Below, piece after piece: positions 8,259-14,609 of a DNA stretch of 18,402 bases. Below the pieces are notes generated by a model. It worked only from the letters and a program-made list of their open reading frames with translations, did not search any database and was not told where the DNA came from. Every line of letters starts with the position of its first letter. Position 1 is the first letter of the stretch. The position numbers and the translations under genes were made by a program. Origin of the DNA: Alistipes sp. (GTDB lineage: Bacteria; Bacteroidota; Bacteroidia; Bacteroidales; Rikenellaceae); the NCBI GenBank assembly GCA_017561105.1, contig JAFZDR010000045.1, positions 1 through 18,402 of the forward strand, given 5' to 3'.

Positions 8259-10019
8259 CTACAAACCATTTTTAATATCCTTGATTCGCAACTGCAACGA
8301 CGCCTTACCGCGATAGTTGTTCTCGACAATCTGGTAGCAGATATCGATTGGGCGACCTGCGCGTACCCACTCGTAGTGAGTAGGCTGCTGGAATGCGATG
8401 GTCTGCATACGCGCAGATGGTGCTGCACGCTGTGTCAAATCCATTCGCAAGTGCTCCGCATCGGCTCCAACCAACTTGGCATCGCCATTATTTACGCACT
8501 GCTCCGATGCAAAGATCGGAAGGTTGTTGCCCGGACCAAATGGCTGGAAACGGTTCAGCTCGCTGAAGAAGTTAGTCGTAATATCCGAGAAAGAGAGCAT
8601 ACTATCGATCTCCACCTGCGGAATAAGGCTCTTAGGGTCGATATTCTCCTCAACAAACTTGTTGAAACGACGCTTAAACTCCTCGACATTCTCAGGCTTC
8701 ATGGTCAAGCCTGCAGCATACATATGACCTCCGAAGTTCTCGAGCAAATCCGAGCACGACTCAACGGCCTGATAGAGGTCGAAGCCTGCAATCGAACGAG
8801 CCGAGCCTGTAACAAAGCCATTGCTCTGAGTGAGGACAACGGTTGGACGGTAGTAGGTCTCGATAAGGCGCGACGCCACAATACCCACAATACCCTTCAT
8901 CCAGCTCGGATTGTATATTACAATACTCTTCTGCGCCTTCAACTGCGGATTATTCTCCACAAACTCGTGCGCCTCGAGGGTTACAGAGCGGTCCTCCTTC
9001 TTGCGATCCTGGTTATAGTTGTCGATACCCTCGCCCAACTCGCGTGCTGCCTCCTCGTTACCCTCTACGAGCAACTTAACAGCGGCATATCCACCCGAAG
9101 GAACCGAATCCTCAGGGTACTCATCCATACGCATACGGCCTGCAGCGTTGATGCGTGGGCCAATCTTAAAGACGATGTCGTCGATGGTTATGTTCTGCTC
9201 CTCCAAGCCGCAGATGCGGATGATCGAAGAGAGACCCTCCGATGGTGAAGCATTCAAAATCTTCAAGCCATAGTGCGCCAAGATGCGGTTTTCGTCAGTC
9301 AGTGCAACGATATCCGAGGCAATACTTACAACCAAGAGGTCGAGGAATGACTCAATCTCGCTGAACGGAATGTTGTGCTTCTGGGCATACGCCTGTACCA
9401 ACTTAAAGCCTACACCGCAACCTGACAACTCGTCGAACGGATAGTTGCAGTCGGTGCGCTTCGGATCAAGAACTGCTACGGCACGAGGAATCTCCTCGGC
9501 CGGAAGATGATGGTCGCAGATAATAAAATCTACCCCTTTCTGTGTTGCATAGTCCACCTTCTCGACAGCCTTAATACCACAATCGAGGGCAATAATAAGC
9601 TTTACCCCCTTCTTTGCGGCAATGTCGATACCCCTCTTCGAAATACCATAACCCTCGGTATAGCGATCAGGGATGTAGAACATCAGATTGTTGTGTCCGA
9701 TGTGGCGGAGAAATTTATATACGAGCGCAACGGCCGTAGTGCCATCTACATCGTAGTCGCCATAGACCATAATCTTCTGGTTTTTGGCAACCGCCTCCTC
9801 CAATCTCTCGACCGCACGCTCCATATCCTTCATCAGGAACGGATTGTGCAGATCTTCGAGGCGAGGATTGAAAAACTTCTTCGCTTTGTCTACTGTGTCT
9901 ATGCCTCTTTGTACTAATAGGTTCGCCAATACCGTAGGAATTCTCAATGAAGTGGCAATGTGATCCACTGTCAAAGAGTTGCCCTGTGGTTTGACTACCC
10001 ACCTTTTCTGAATAGGCAT
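8259..10019 (-). CDS. recJ: Single-stranded-DNA-specific 5'-3' exonuclease RecJ
   Basis: This is 586 residues, the usual RecJ size. The DHH-family motifs are present: GDYDVDG (87-93), ALDCG (144-148), CDHH (168-171) and SIASDIVAL (232-240), which supply the metal-binding Asp and His residues, then RINAAGRM (289-296). The DHHA1 part holds GSARSIAGFDL (405-415) and GGHMYAAG (430-437), followed by the C-terminal OB-like domain with FQPFGPGN (491-498). RecJ degrades single strands 5'-3' in recombinational repair (RecFOR pathway) and in mismatch and base-excision repair. It is downstream of lipB on the same strand, 75 bp apart, and has its own candidate -7 box, so it need not belong to the lip operon. 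Confidence 0.97.
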   Translation of the reverse strand: MPIQKRWVVKPQGNSLTVDHIATSLRIPTVLANLLVQRGIDTVDKAKKFFNPRLEDLHNPFLMKDMERAVERLEEAVAKNQKIMVYGDYDVDGTTAVALVYKFLRHIGHNNLMFYIPDRYTEGYGISKRGIDIAAKKGVKLIIALDCGIKAVEKVDYATQKGVDFIICDHHLPAEEIPRAVAVLDPKRTDCNYPFDELSGCGVGFKLVQAYAQKHNIPFSEIESFLDLLVVSIASDIVALTDENRILAHYGLKILNASPSEGLSSIIRICGLEEQNITIDDIVFKIGPRINAAGRMRMDEYPEDSVPSGGYAAVKLLVEGNEEAARELGEGIDNYNQDRKKEDRSVTLEAHEFVENNPQLKAQKSIVIYNPSWMKGIVGIVASRLIETYYRPTVVLTQSNGFVTGSARSIAGFDLYQAVESCSDLLENFGGHMYAAGLTMKPENVEEFKRRFNKFVEENIDPKSLIPQVEIDSMLSFSDITTNFFSELNRFQPFGPGNNLPIFASEQCVNNGDAKLVGADAEHLRMDLTQRAAPSARMQTIAFQQPTHYEWVRAGRPIDICYQIVENNYRGKASLQLRIKDIKNGL

Positions 10020-10066
10020 ACTCGTTAATTTTTATATATATTTTTTCGTATTTTATATTCATATCT

Positions 10067-10074
10067 CAAAAATA
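10067..10074 (-). promoter_or_regulatory. Putative -7 box of recJ
   Basis: The minus strand reads TATTTTTG, matching TAnnTTTG, 47 bases before the recJ ATG in a very AT-rich leader. A chance match is possible in such sequence. Confidence 0.35.
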
Positions 10075-10094
10075 CAACTCGTTGCCGCTACGCT

Positions 10095-10796
10095 TTATTG
10101 CTCTCGCTCGAGATTAAAATTAGCCAGCAACTTCTTGCATAATACCTGGCTCGCCTCCTCGAAATTGACCTCGCGGCCCAACTCCTTCGAAATAGAGGTT
10201 ACACCCTTGTCGATAAATCCGCATGGATTTATCATTGTAAACCATTTGAGGTCGGTCGAAGCGTTCAACGCCAAGCCGTGCATCGTAACAAAGCGCGATG
10301 CCTTGACACCTATGGCGCAAATCTTTCGCCAGTTGCGCTCCACCGTCTCGCCATTCGGCAACTCGACCTCATCGCAGAGCCAAACTCCGGTTGCACCCTC
10401 CAAACGGCGACCATTAATGCCATACTCGGCAACCGTTTCGATAATGCTCTGCTCCAAAATCTCGACATAGCGACGCAATCCTATGCCCAACTTTTCGAGG
10501 TCGAGGATCGGATAACATACCACCTGTCCCTCACCGTGAAAAGTGATGTCGCCACCACGGTCAATATGATAAAACTCCGCTCCGAGTGCCTTCAATCGCG
10601 CCTCGTCGATAAGCATATTGCTCATATTGCCGCTCTTGCCGAGTGTATAGACTGCAGGGTGCTCCACAAAGATTATGGTGCCGGCATGCTCACTTCTGCC
10701 GCCCTGCTTTGCGAGCAGTTCGTTGAAGAGCTTCTGCTGATAGTCCCAGCACTCCTTGTAAGGCATTCGCCCTACCCATTTGCAATCTACATGCAT
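10095..10796 (-). CDS. lipB: Octanoyltransferase LipB
   Basis: LipB moves the octanoyl group from acyl carrier protein to lipoyl-accepting domains, the first step of lipoate synthesis. From the ATG at 10796 it has 233 residues. The family motif is RGGDITFHGEGQ (80-91). The catalytic pair is Lys165 in GVKASR and Cys192 in NPCGF. An in-frame ATG at 10829 would add 11 residues, but they are encoded entirely by the seven-base repeats upstream and have no counterpart in LipB. The start at 10796 puts HVDCKWVGRMPYKECW in register with the usual LipB N-terminus. It lies downstream of lipA, so the two genes supply consecutive steps. Confidence 0.95.
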   Translation of the reverse strand: MHVDCKWVGRMPYKECWDYQQKLFNELLAKQGGRSEHAGTIIFVEHPAVYTLGKSGNMSNMLIDEARLKALGAEFYHIDRGGDITFHGEGQVVCYPILDLEKLGIGLRRYVEILEQSIIETVAEYGINGRRLEGATGVWLCDEVELPNGETVERNWRKICAIGVKASRFVTMHGLALNASTDLKWFTMINPCGFIDKGVTSISKELGREVNFEEASQVLCKKLLANFNLEREQ

Positions 10797-10799
10797 ATC

Positions 10800-10869
10800 A
10801 AAATTCAAAATGCAAAACTCAAAATGCAAAATTCGTAATGCCGAATTGTGAATTGAGAATTCGCAATTA
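10800..10869. repeat. Seven-base periodic repeat between lipA and lipB
   Basis: Five adjacent heptamers of form AAAAYKC (AAAATTC, AAAATGC, AAAACTC, AAAATGC, AAAATTC) fill 10800-10834. The period continues more loosely for five further units to 10869 (GTAATGC, CGAATTG, TGAATTG, AGAATTC, GCAATTA), each keeping AAT at positions 3-5. The block ends three bases from the lipB start, so it forms the leader of lipB on the minus strand, where it reads as repeated TTTTG. Confidence 0.8.
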
Positions 10870-10899
10870 ACCCTATGTAAATCGAGATGTGAGCAACAC

Positions 10900-11784
10900 T
10901 TATCGTGCCGCCTTGATGGAGGAGATAGCCTCGTCAGCGAGGTACGATGAACGCACCAATGGTCCGCTTGCGCAGTAGTCGAAGCCCATTTCGAGAGCTA
11001 ATTGGCGGTATCGTTCGAATGTTTCGGGGGTGATATATTCCGCAACGGGAACCTGCTCCTCCGAAGGTCGAAGATACTGTCCAAGGGTTACAACCTTCAC
11101 GCCTGCATCACGCAAGTCGCGCAAGGTCTGCAAAACCTCCTCTTCGCTCTCGCCAAGTCCTACCATCAATCCGCTTTTGGTCGTTACACCCCTCTCGCTC
11201 ATGTAGCGCAGTGCCGCTAACGATGTACGATAGGTCGCTTTAGCGCGTACAACAGGTGTAAGACGCTCCACGGTCTCGATGTTGTGCCCAATAATATCGG
11301 GCATCGAAGCCATCACCACCTCCAACGAGGCCGGCTCGGCATCGAAATCAGGAATAAGGAGCTCAATTGTTGCGTTTGGATTCTTCGCTTTGATGGCCTC
11401 TACGGTCTGCGCCCAATGCGCCGCACCACCATCAGCCAAGTCATCGCGAGTAACAGAAGTTACTACAACATGCCTAAGTCCCATAAGGCTCACACTCTCT
11501 GCCACCTTTTGTGGCTCCACCGGATTTGGAGGCAACGGCTTGCCTGTTTTGGTTGCGCAAAAACGACAACCTCGGGTACATACATCGCCCAAAATCATAA
11601 ATGTGGCTGTTCGTTTACTCCAACATTCAGCCTTATTCGGGCATCGTCCGCTGCTACAAATCGTATGGAGAGAGTGTTCTTGCACTATGCGAGCAACCTC
11701 CGCAAAAGTATCACTTCTGTGGAGTCTGATTTTTAGCCAATCAGGCTTTCTCGCAGGCGCTTTTTCACCATACAACTTCGGCAT
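10900..11784 (-). CDS. lipA: Lipoyl synthase LipA (radical SAM)
   Basis: LipA inserts two sulfur atoms into the octanoyl chain placed by LipB, completing lipoyl groups on 2-oxoacid dehydrogenases and the glycine cleavage H protein. It has 294 residues. The auxiliary iron-sulfur cluster is bound by Cys43, Cys48 and Cys54 (CSSGRCPNKAEC) plus the C-terminal serine motif RSSY (278-281). The radical-SAM cluster is bound by Cys69, Cys73 and Cys76 (CTRGCRFC). The auxiliary cluster supplies the sulfur. The start MPKLYGEK fits; the -7 box at 11815-11822 is close upstream. lipB follows on the same strand after 103 bp of mostly repeat sequence. Confidence 0.97.
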   Translation of the reverse strand: MPKLYGEKAPARKPDWLKIRLHRSDTFAEVARIVQEHSLHTICSSGRCPNKAECWSKRTATFMILGDVCTRGCRFCATKTGKPLPPNPVEPQKVAESVSLMGLRHVVVTSVTRDDLADGGAAHWAQTVEAIKAKNPNATIELLIPDFDAEPASLEVVMASMPDIIGHNIETVERLTPVVRAKATYRTSLAALRYMSERGVTTKSGLMVGLGESEEEVLQTLRDLRDAGVKVVTLGQYLRPSEEQVPVAEYITPETFERYRQLALEMGFDYCASGPLVRSSYLADEAISSIKAAR

Positions 11785-11814
11785 TCTTTTTTAAGTTCAC
11801 TATTCCTATTGGCG

Positions 11815-11822
11815 CAAAAATA
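11815..11822 (-). promoter_or_regulatory. Putative -7 box of lipA
   Basis: The minus strand reads TATTTTTG, matching TAnnTTTG, 30 bases before the lipA ATG at 11784. The surroundings are A/T-rich and no -33 element is clear. Confidence 0.45.
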
Positions 11823-11907
11823 ATAAAAAAAACTGGAAATTAAAAGCGTAAAGCGAAAAACTTTTAGTTTTTTATAGCTTTTGGACTAACAGGAGCATTT
11901 CCCAAAC

Positions 11908-11948
11908 CCGTAAAATCGGAGATAATTGAGCCATTTTTGAGATAAACG
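11908..11948 (-). repeat. Degenerate direct repeat, copy B
   Basis: It matches the copy at 12050-12090 at 33 of 41 positions by hand alignment, including an unbroken 15-base match beginning CGTTTATCTC on the minus strand. The spacing between copies is 142 bp. Most differences fall at third-codon-like positions of the frame reading VYLKN. Confidence 0.7.
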
Positions 11949-12049
11949 GAGCAGTTTATTTGAGCACATATATCGATACAATTCTTGTCAGAAGTCGTAA
12001 GATGGGTGCATCACACGAAGACCGAACTCTGATTTTCAGCTCCAAATCT

Positions 12050-12090
12050 CCATAAAACCATAAATGATTGAGCTGTTTTTGAGATAAACG
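12050..12090 (-). repeat. Degenerate direct repeat, copy A
   Basis: This is the partner of the copy at 11908-11948. On the minus strand it follows the terminator hairpin of the MFS gene immediately and reads VYLKNSSIIYGFMEIWS before a stop. Confidence 0.7.
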
Positions 12091-12093
12091 AAA

Positions 12094-12137
12094 AGCCCGA
12101 TGCGCAGCATACTAAGGCGTATGTGAGCAATCGGGCT
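12094..12137 (-). terminator. Terminator of the MFS transporter gene
   Basis: The outer arms AGCCCGAT (12094-12101) and ATCGGGCT (12130-12137) pair. An inner stem CATAC (12108-12112) with GTATG (12119-12123) stacks above an internal loop. On the minus strand the hairpin is followed by TTTTCGTTT. It lies about 40 bases past the MFS stop codon. Confidence 0.75.
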
Positions 12138-12175
12138 ATTGAAGAGCAGCTCGAAAAGAGCCAATCAGAATGGTT

Positions 12176-13465
12176 TTATTCTACAGGGATGTTTTTGTTT
12201 ACATTCTTAGAACCTACCAACGCATAGTAGAGGAGGAATGCAAGACCTGCAACGATTACCCAGTAGCTTACGAGGTAGCTGCTTGTGAGGTCTACAACGA
12301 GGTTCTGAACGAATGGGAGAATACCACCACCGCAAACCATTGCCATGAAGATACCAGCACCCTTCTCGGTGTACTTACCAAGACCCTCAACCGCAAGGTT
12401 GAAGATGCCGCCCCACATTACAGATGTGCAAAGACCGCAGAGTACGAGCAATGCTGCATTTACAGGAACTGATGCAAAGCCGAAGCCTGCAGTACCCTGG
12501 AATACAGGGAGATTAACAACAGTCTCAGGATTGAGGAACATAGCGCCCAAAACGAGAGCCAAACCTACACCCGAAACAACTGTAAGCATAGCCTTAGCCG
12601 AAACCTTTGCACCGAGAGCAGCACCAACAAGACGACCTACGAGCATAAGCAACCAGTAAGTAGCGGTAACTGTTCCTGCGATAGCCTCAGCACCCGACTC
12701 AACATTCAAACCGCCATTCTGCAACCACTTCTGCAATACATTCGGAATACCTACCTCAACACCTACATAGATGAAGATTGCAATAGCACCGAGAACGAAG
12801 TGACGGAAAGACATTGGACCATACTGCGACTTCTCCTCAGCCTTAGCCTCAACTGCCGGATTCTCAGGAATCTTAGTGAGGAGGATAACAACGAATGCTA
12901 CAGCAAAGATTGCGAGAGCGATACCCATGAGTGGGAATACCTGGCTGATCTGAGCCTTAGCAATGCTTGGTACGAATACACCTGTGAGGAAGATAACTGC
13001 AGTACCCATCAACGAGTTGAACGAGCCACCCACCTGAACGAGCTGGTTACCACGGTTACCACCGCCACCGAGCTTGTTCAACATTGGGTTAACCACGATG
13101 TTGAGCATACACATAGAGAAACCTGCAACGAAAGCACCCAAGAGGTAGATGCCGAATGCGAGGTTACCAGCCAAAAGACCTGCAATTGTCTGGATACCAA
13201 CACCTGCAAAGCCTACAGCAACAGCCAAGAGAGCTGTCTTCTTGTAGCCATACTTCGAGAGGAGGTTACCCGCAGGGATACCCATTACTGCGTAAGCGAT
13301 AAAGTTACACAATACACCGAGAGTACCCATCCAGTTTGCAACCTGGAACTGGTTCTTGAGGATATCACCCATAGGTGACGCCAAGTTTGTAACGAACGAG
13401 ATCATACCAAAGAGCAAGATGCACACGATGATCGCCGGTACATTCGAATTTTGTTTTTGTGTCAT
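12176..13465 (-). CDS. Sugar MFS transporter, FHS (FucP/NagP-like) family
   Basis: This is a 429-residue inner-membrane protein with about 12 hydrophobic segments in two halves joined by a charged loop (KIPENPAVEAKAEEKSQYGP). PAGNLLSKYGYKK (64-76) is the MFS loop-2/3 motif in the form used by fucose/galactose/glucose:H+ symporters. NPMLNKLG (126-133) followed by QVGGSFN (144-150) also fits this family. It probably imports a monosaccharide or amino sugar with protons; the exact sugar cannot be read from the sequence. A weak -7-like TAACTTTT lies at 13480-13487 (minus strand). The polyprenyl synthase gene is 56 bp upstream on the same strand, with no obvious functional tie. No sugar kinase or regulator lies nearby. 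Confidence 0.87.
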   Translation of the reverse strand: MTQKQNSNVPAIIVCILLFGMISFVTNLASPMGDILKNQFQVANWMGTLGVLCNFIAYAVMGIPAGNLLSKYGYKKTALLAVAVGFAGVGIQTIAGLLAGNLAFGIYLLGAFVAGFSMCMLNIVVNPMLNKLGGGGNRGNQLVQVGGSFNSLMGTAVIFLTGVFVPSIAKAQISQVFPLMGIALAIFAVAFVVILLTKIPENPAVEAKAEEKSQYGPMSFRHFVLGAIAIFIYVGVEVGIPNVLQKWLQNGGLNVESGAEAIAGTVTATYWLLMLVGRLVGAALGAKVSAKAMLTVVSGVGLALVLGAMFLNPETVVNLPVFQGTAGFGFASVPVNAALLVLCGLCTSVMWGGIFNLAVEGLGKYTEKGAGIFMAMVCGGGILPFVQNLVVDLTSSYLVSYWVIVAGLAFLLYYALVGSKNVNKNIPVE

Positions 13466-13521
13466 AGTTTTAATTAGTTAAAAGTTATAGTGAATTGAAA
13501 TTAGTTTTCAGTTGTCTGTTT

Positions 13522-14511
13522 CTATCTATCGCGTTCAACAACATATTTGCACAAGGCGAGCAACGCATCGCGATACTCCGACTCCTCGCAAACCGAGATT
13601 GCCGACATTGCACGCTGCAAATATGCCTGAACGGTTGCCTTTGCCAGCTCGACGCCGTTATACTCCTCGACCTTGCCCTGGATATAAGCTACCGACTCCT
13701 CGCTCTCGGCGCAGAGTGGAAGGTGGCGCATAATCTCCGCCTTCTCCTCCTCCGAAACGCGCTCCAAGACCTCGATAAGCGGAAGAGTTATCTTGCGCTC
13801 ACGCAGATCGTTAGCTGCCGGTTTGCCGGTATTGTTGTTTGGCTCGTAATCGAGGATGTCATCCACGATTTGGAACGCCATACCGAGCATATTTCCGAAT
13901 GTACGCATCGCCTCAACCTTGTCGCGTGAAGCTCCTACCGAGATTGCTCCCACCGAGCCACACACCGAGAATAACGATGCGGTCTTCTTGTATATTATGT
14001 CGAGATAGTTGTCGCGTGAAGTATCCATCTTCGAGGCGTGGTCGCTCTGAATAAGCTCGCCCTCGCAGAGTGTTGACATTGCACCGATAATATGGGTAAG
14101 GAGGTCGTACTGACCGCTTTGCAAGCCGATATTCATATTGCGAGCGAGGATATAATCGCCAATAAGCACCGCATTGCGCGACTGCCAGCGAGCATTCACC
14201 GAAGCGCGACCGCGACGGAGATTCGACTCATCAATTACATCGTCGTGGATAAGCGATGCCACATGAATCATCTCGACAAGCATAGCTGCCAACATTGTGC
14301 GCTTGCCGAAGTTGCCTGTAGCAGATGTTGCACCGGCTGCGAGCATCACCACCACGGGACGCAAGCCCTTGCCTCGCGAAGAGAGGACATATTCGAGCAT
14401 TTCGCCGATGAGAGTGCCCTCGGCTTCGCTGAAATTCTTGCGAACAAAGGCGTTGAACTCCTCAATTTTATCACCCAACGGGCGGCGAATTTGATCAAGT
14501 GTTGTAGTCAT
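13522..14511 (-). CDS. Long-chain polyprenyl diphosphate synthase (octaprenyl type)
   Basis: This is a 329-residue trans-prenyltransferase that extends farnesyl diphosphate with isopentenyl diphosphate, most likely to make the menaquinone side chain. The first Asp-rich motif is DDVID (90-94) and the second is DDILD (217-221); both bind Mg-diphosphate. GKGLRP (47-52) binds isopentenyl diphosphate. The fifth residue before the first motif is a small Ala (in VASLIHDD), which leaves room for a long chain, as in IspB/octaprenyl synthases. The exact chain length cannot be fixed from sequence. It is transcribed divergently from the yfhO-family gene, with its -7 box at 14531-14538 only 20 bases before the start, so the leader is very short. 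Confidence 0.92.
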   Translation of the reverse strand: MTTTLDQIRRPLGDKIEEFNAFVRKNFSEAEGTLIGEMLEYVLSSRGKGLRPVVVMLAAGATSATGNFGKRTMLAAMLVEMIHVASLIHDDVIDESNLRRGRASVNARWQSRNAVLIGDYILARNMNIGLQSGQYDLLTHIIGAMSTLCEGELIQSDHASKMDTSRDNYLDIIYKKTASLFSVCGSVGAISVGASRDKVEAMRTFGNMLGMAFQIVDDILDYEPNNNTGKPAANDLRERKITLPLIEVLERVSEEEKAEIMRHLPLCAESEESVAYIQGKVEEYNGVELAKATVQAYLQRAMSAISVCEESEYRDALLALCKYVVERDR

Positions 14512-14530
14512 AAAAAGTCCTATATCAGAA

Positions 14531-14538
14531 CAAAGGTA
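14531..14538 (-). promoter_or_regulatory. Putative -7 box of the polyprenyl synthase gene
   Basis: The minus strand reads TACCTTTG (TAnnTTTG). A TTTTTG at 14562-14567 (minus) may be the -33 element, with a 23-base gap. It pairs as an inverted repeat with the box at 14581-14588. Confidence 0.55.
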
Positions 14539-14580
14539 GTGATTTTTCGGGAGAATTGCCCCAAAAAGGGAAATTTTTTC

Positions 14581-14588
14581 TACCTTTG
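14581..14588 (+). promoter_or_regulatory. Putative -7 box of the yfhO-ftsX-DUF3098 unit
   Basis: TACCTTTG (TAnnTTTG) lies 21 bases before the ATG at 14610, with TTG at 14556-14558 as a possible -33 element (22-base gap). The in-frame TTG at 14556 is therefore promoter sequence and not a start codon. Confidence 0.6.
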
Positions 14589-14609
14589 AGCGTTATTTAT
14601 GCGCATATT

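Larger units (their letters stand above)
11785..12175. other. Gene-free gap with promoter, repeats and terminator
   Basis: No intact gene is seen in these 391 bp. From left to right there are: the lipA promoter box (11815-11822); a nested AT-only hairpin, AAAAACT-TTT-AGTTTTT at 11856-11872 inside AAAAGC...GCTTTT (11842-11882); two copies of a degenerate direct repeat (11908-11948 and 12050-12090); and the terminator hairpin of the MFS gene (12094-12137). On the minus strand, 11864-12010 is open for 48 codons but has no start codon. Its peptide VYLKNGSIISDF resembles VYLKNSSIIYGF read from the second repeat copy, which then meets a stop. This could be the decayed remains of a small coding repeat, or just a non-coding dispersed repeat. 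Confidence 0.5.

Noticed and set aside
8376..9248. A 290-codon plus-strand frame inside recJ
   Set aside because: It is the mirror frame of recJ; the RecJ motifs on the other strand settle the coding direction.
10797..10829. Upstream ATG giving an 11-residue longer LipB
   Set aside because: The extra residues come from the heptamer repeat and do not fit the LipB N-terminus; the ATG at 10796 is the better start.
10800..10869. Possible CRISPR array
   Set aside because: The repeat unit is only seven bases with no spacers, and there is no cas gene nearby.
11856..11872. AT-only hairpin as a terminator for an unseen gene
   Set aside because: The stem has just one G-C pair and no gene ends next to it. 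It may be no more than AT-rich sequence upstream of lipA.
14556..14609. In-frame TTG start extending the YfhO-family protein by 18 residues
   Set aside because: The extension covers the -7 box at 14581-14588 and would precede the likely transcription start.
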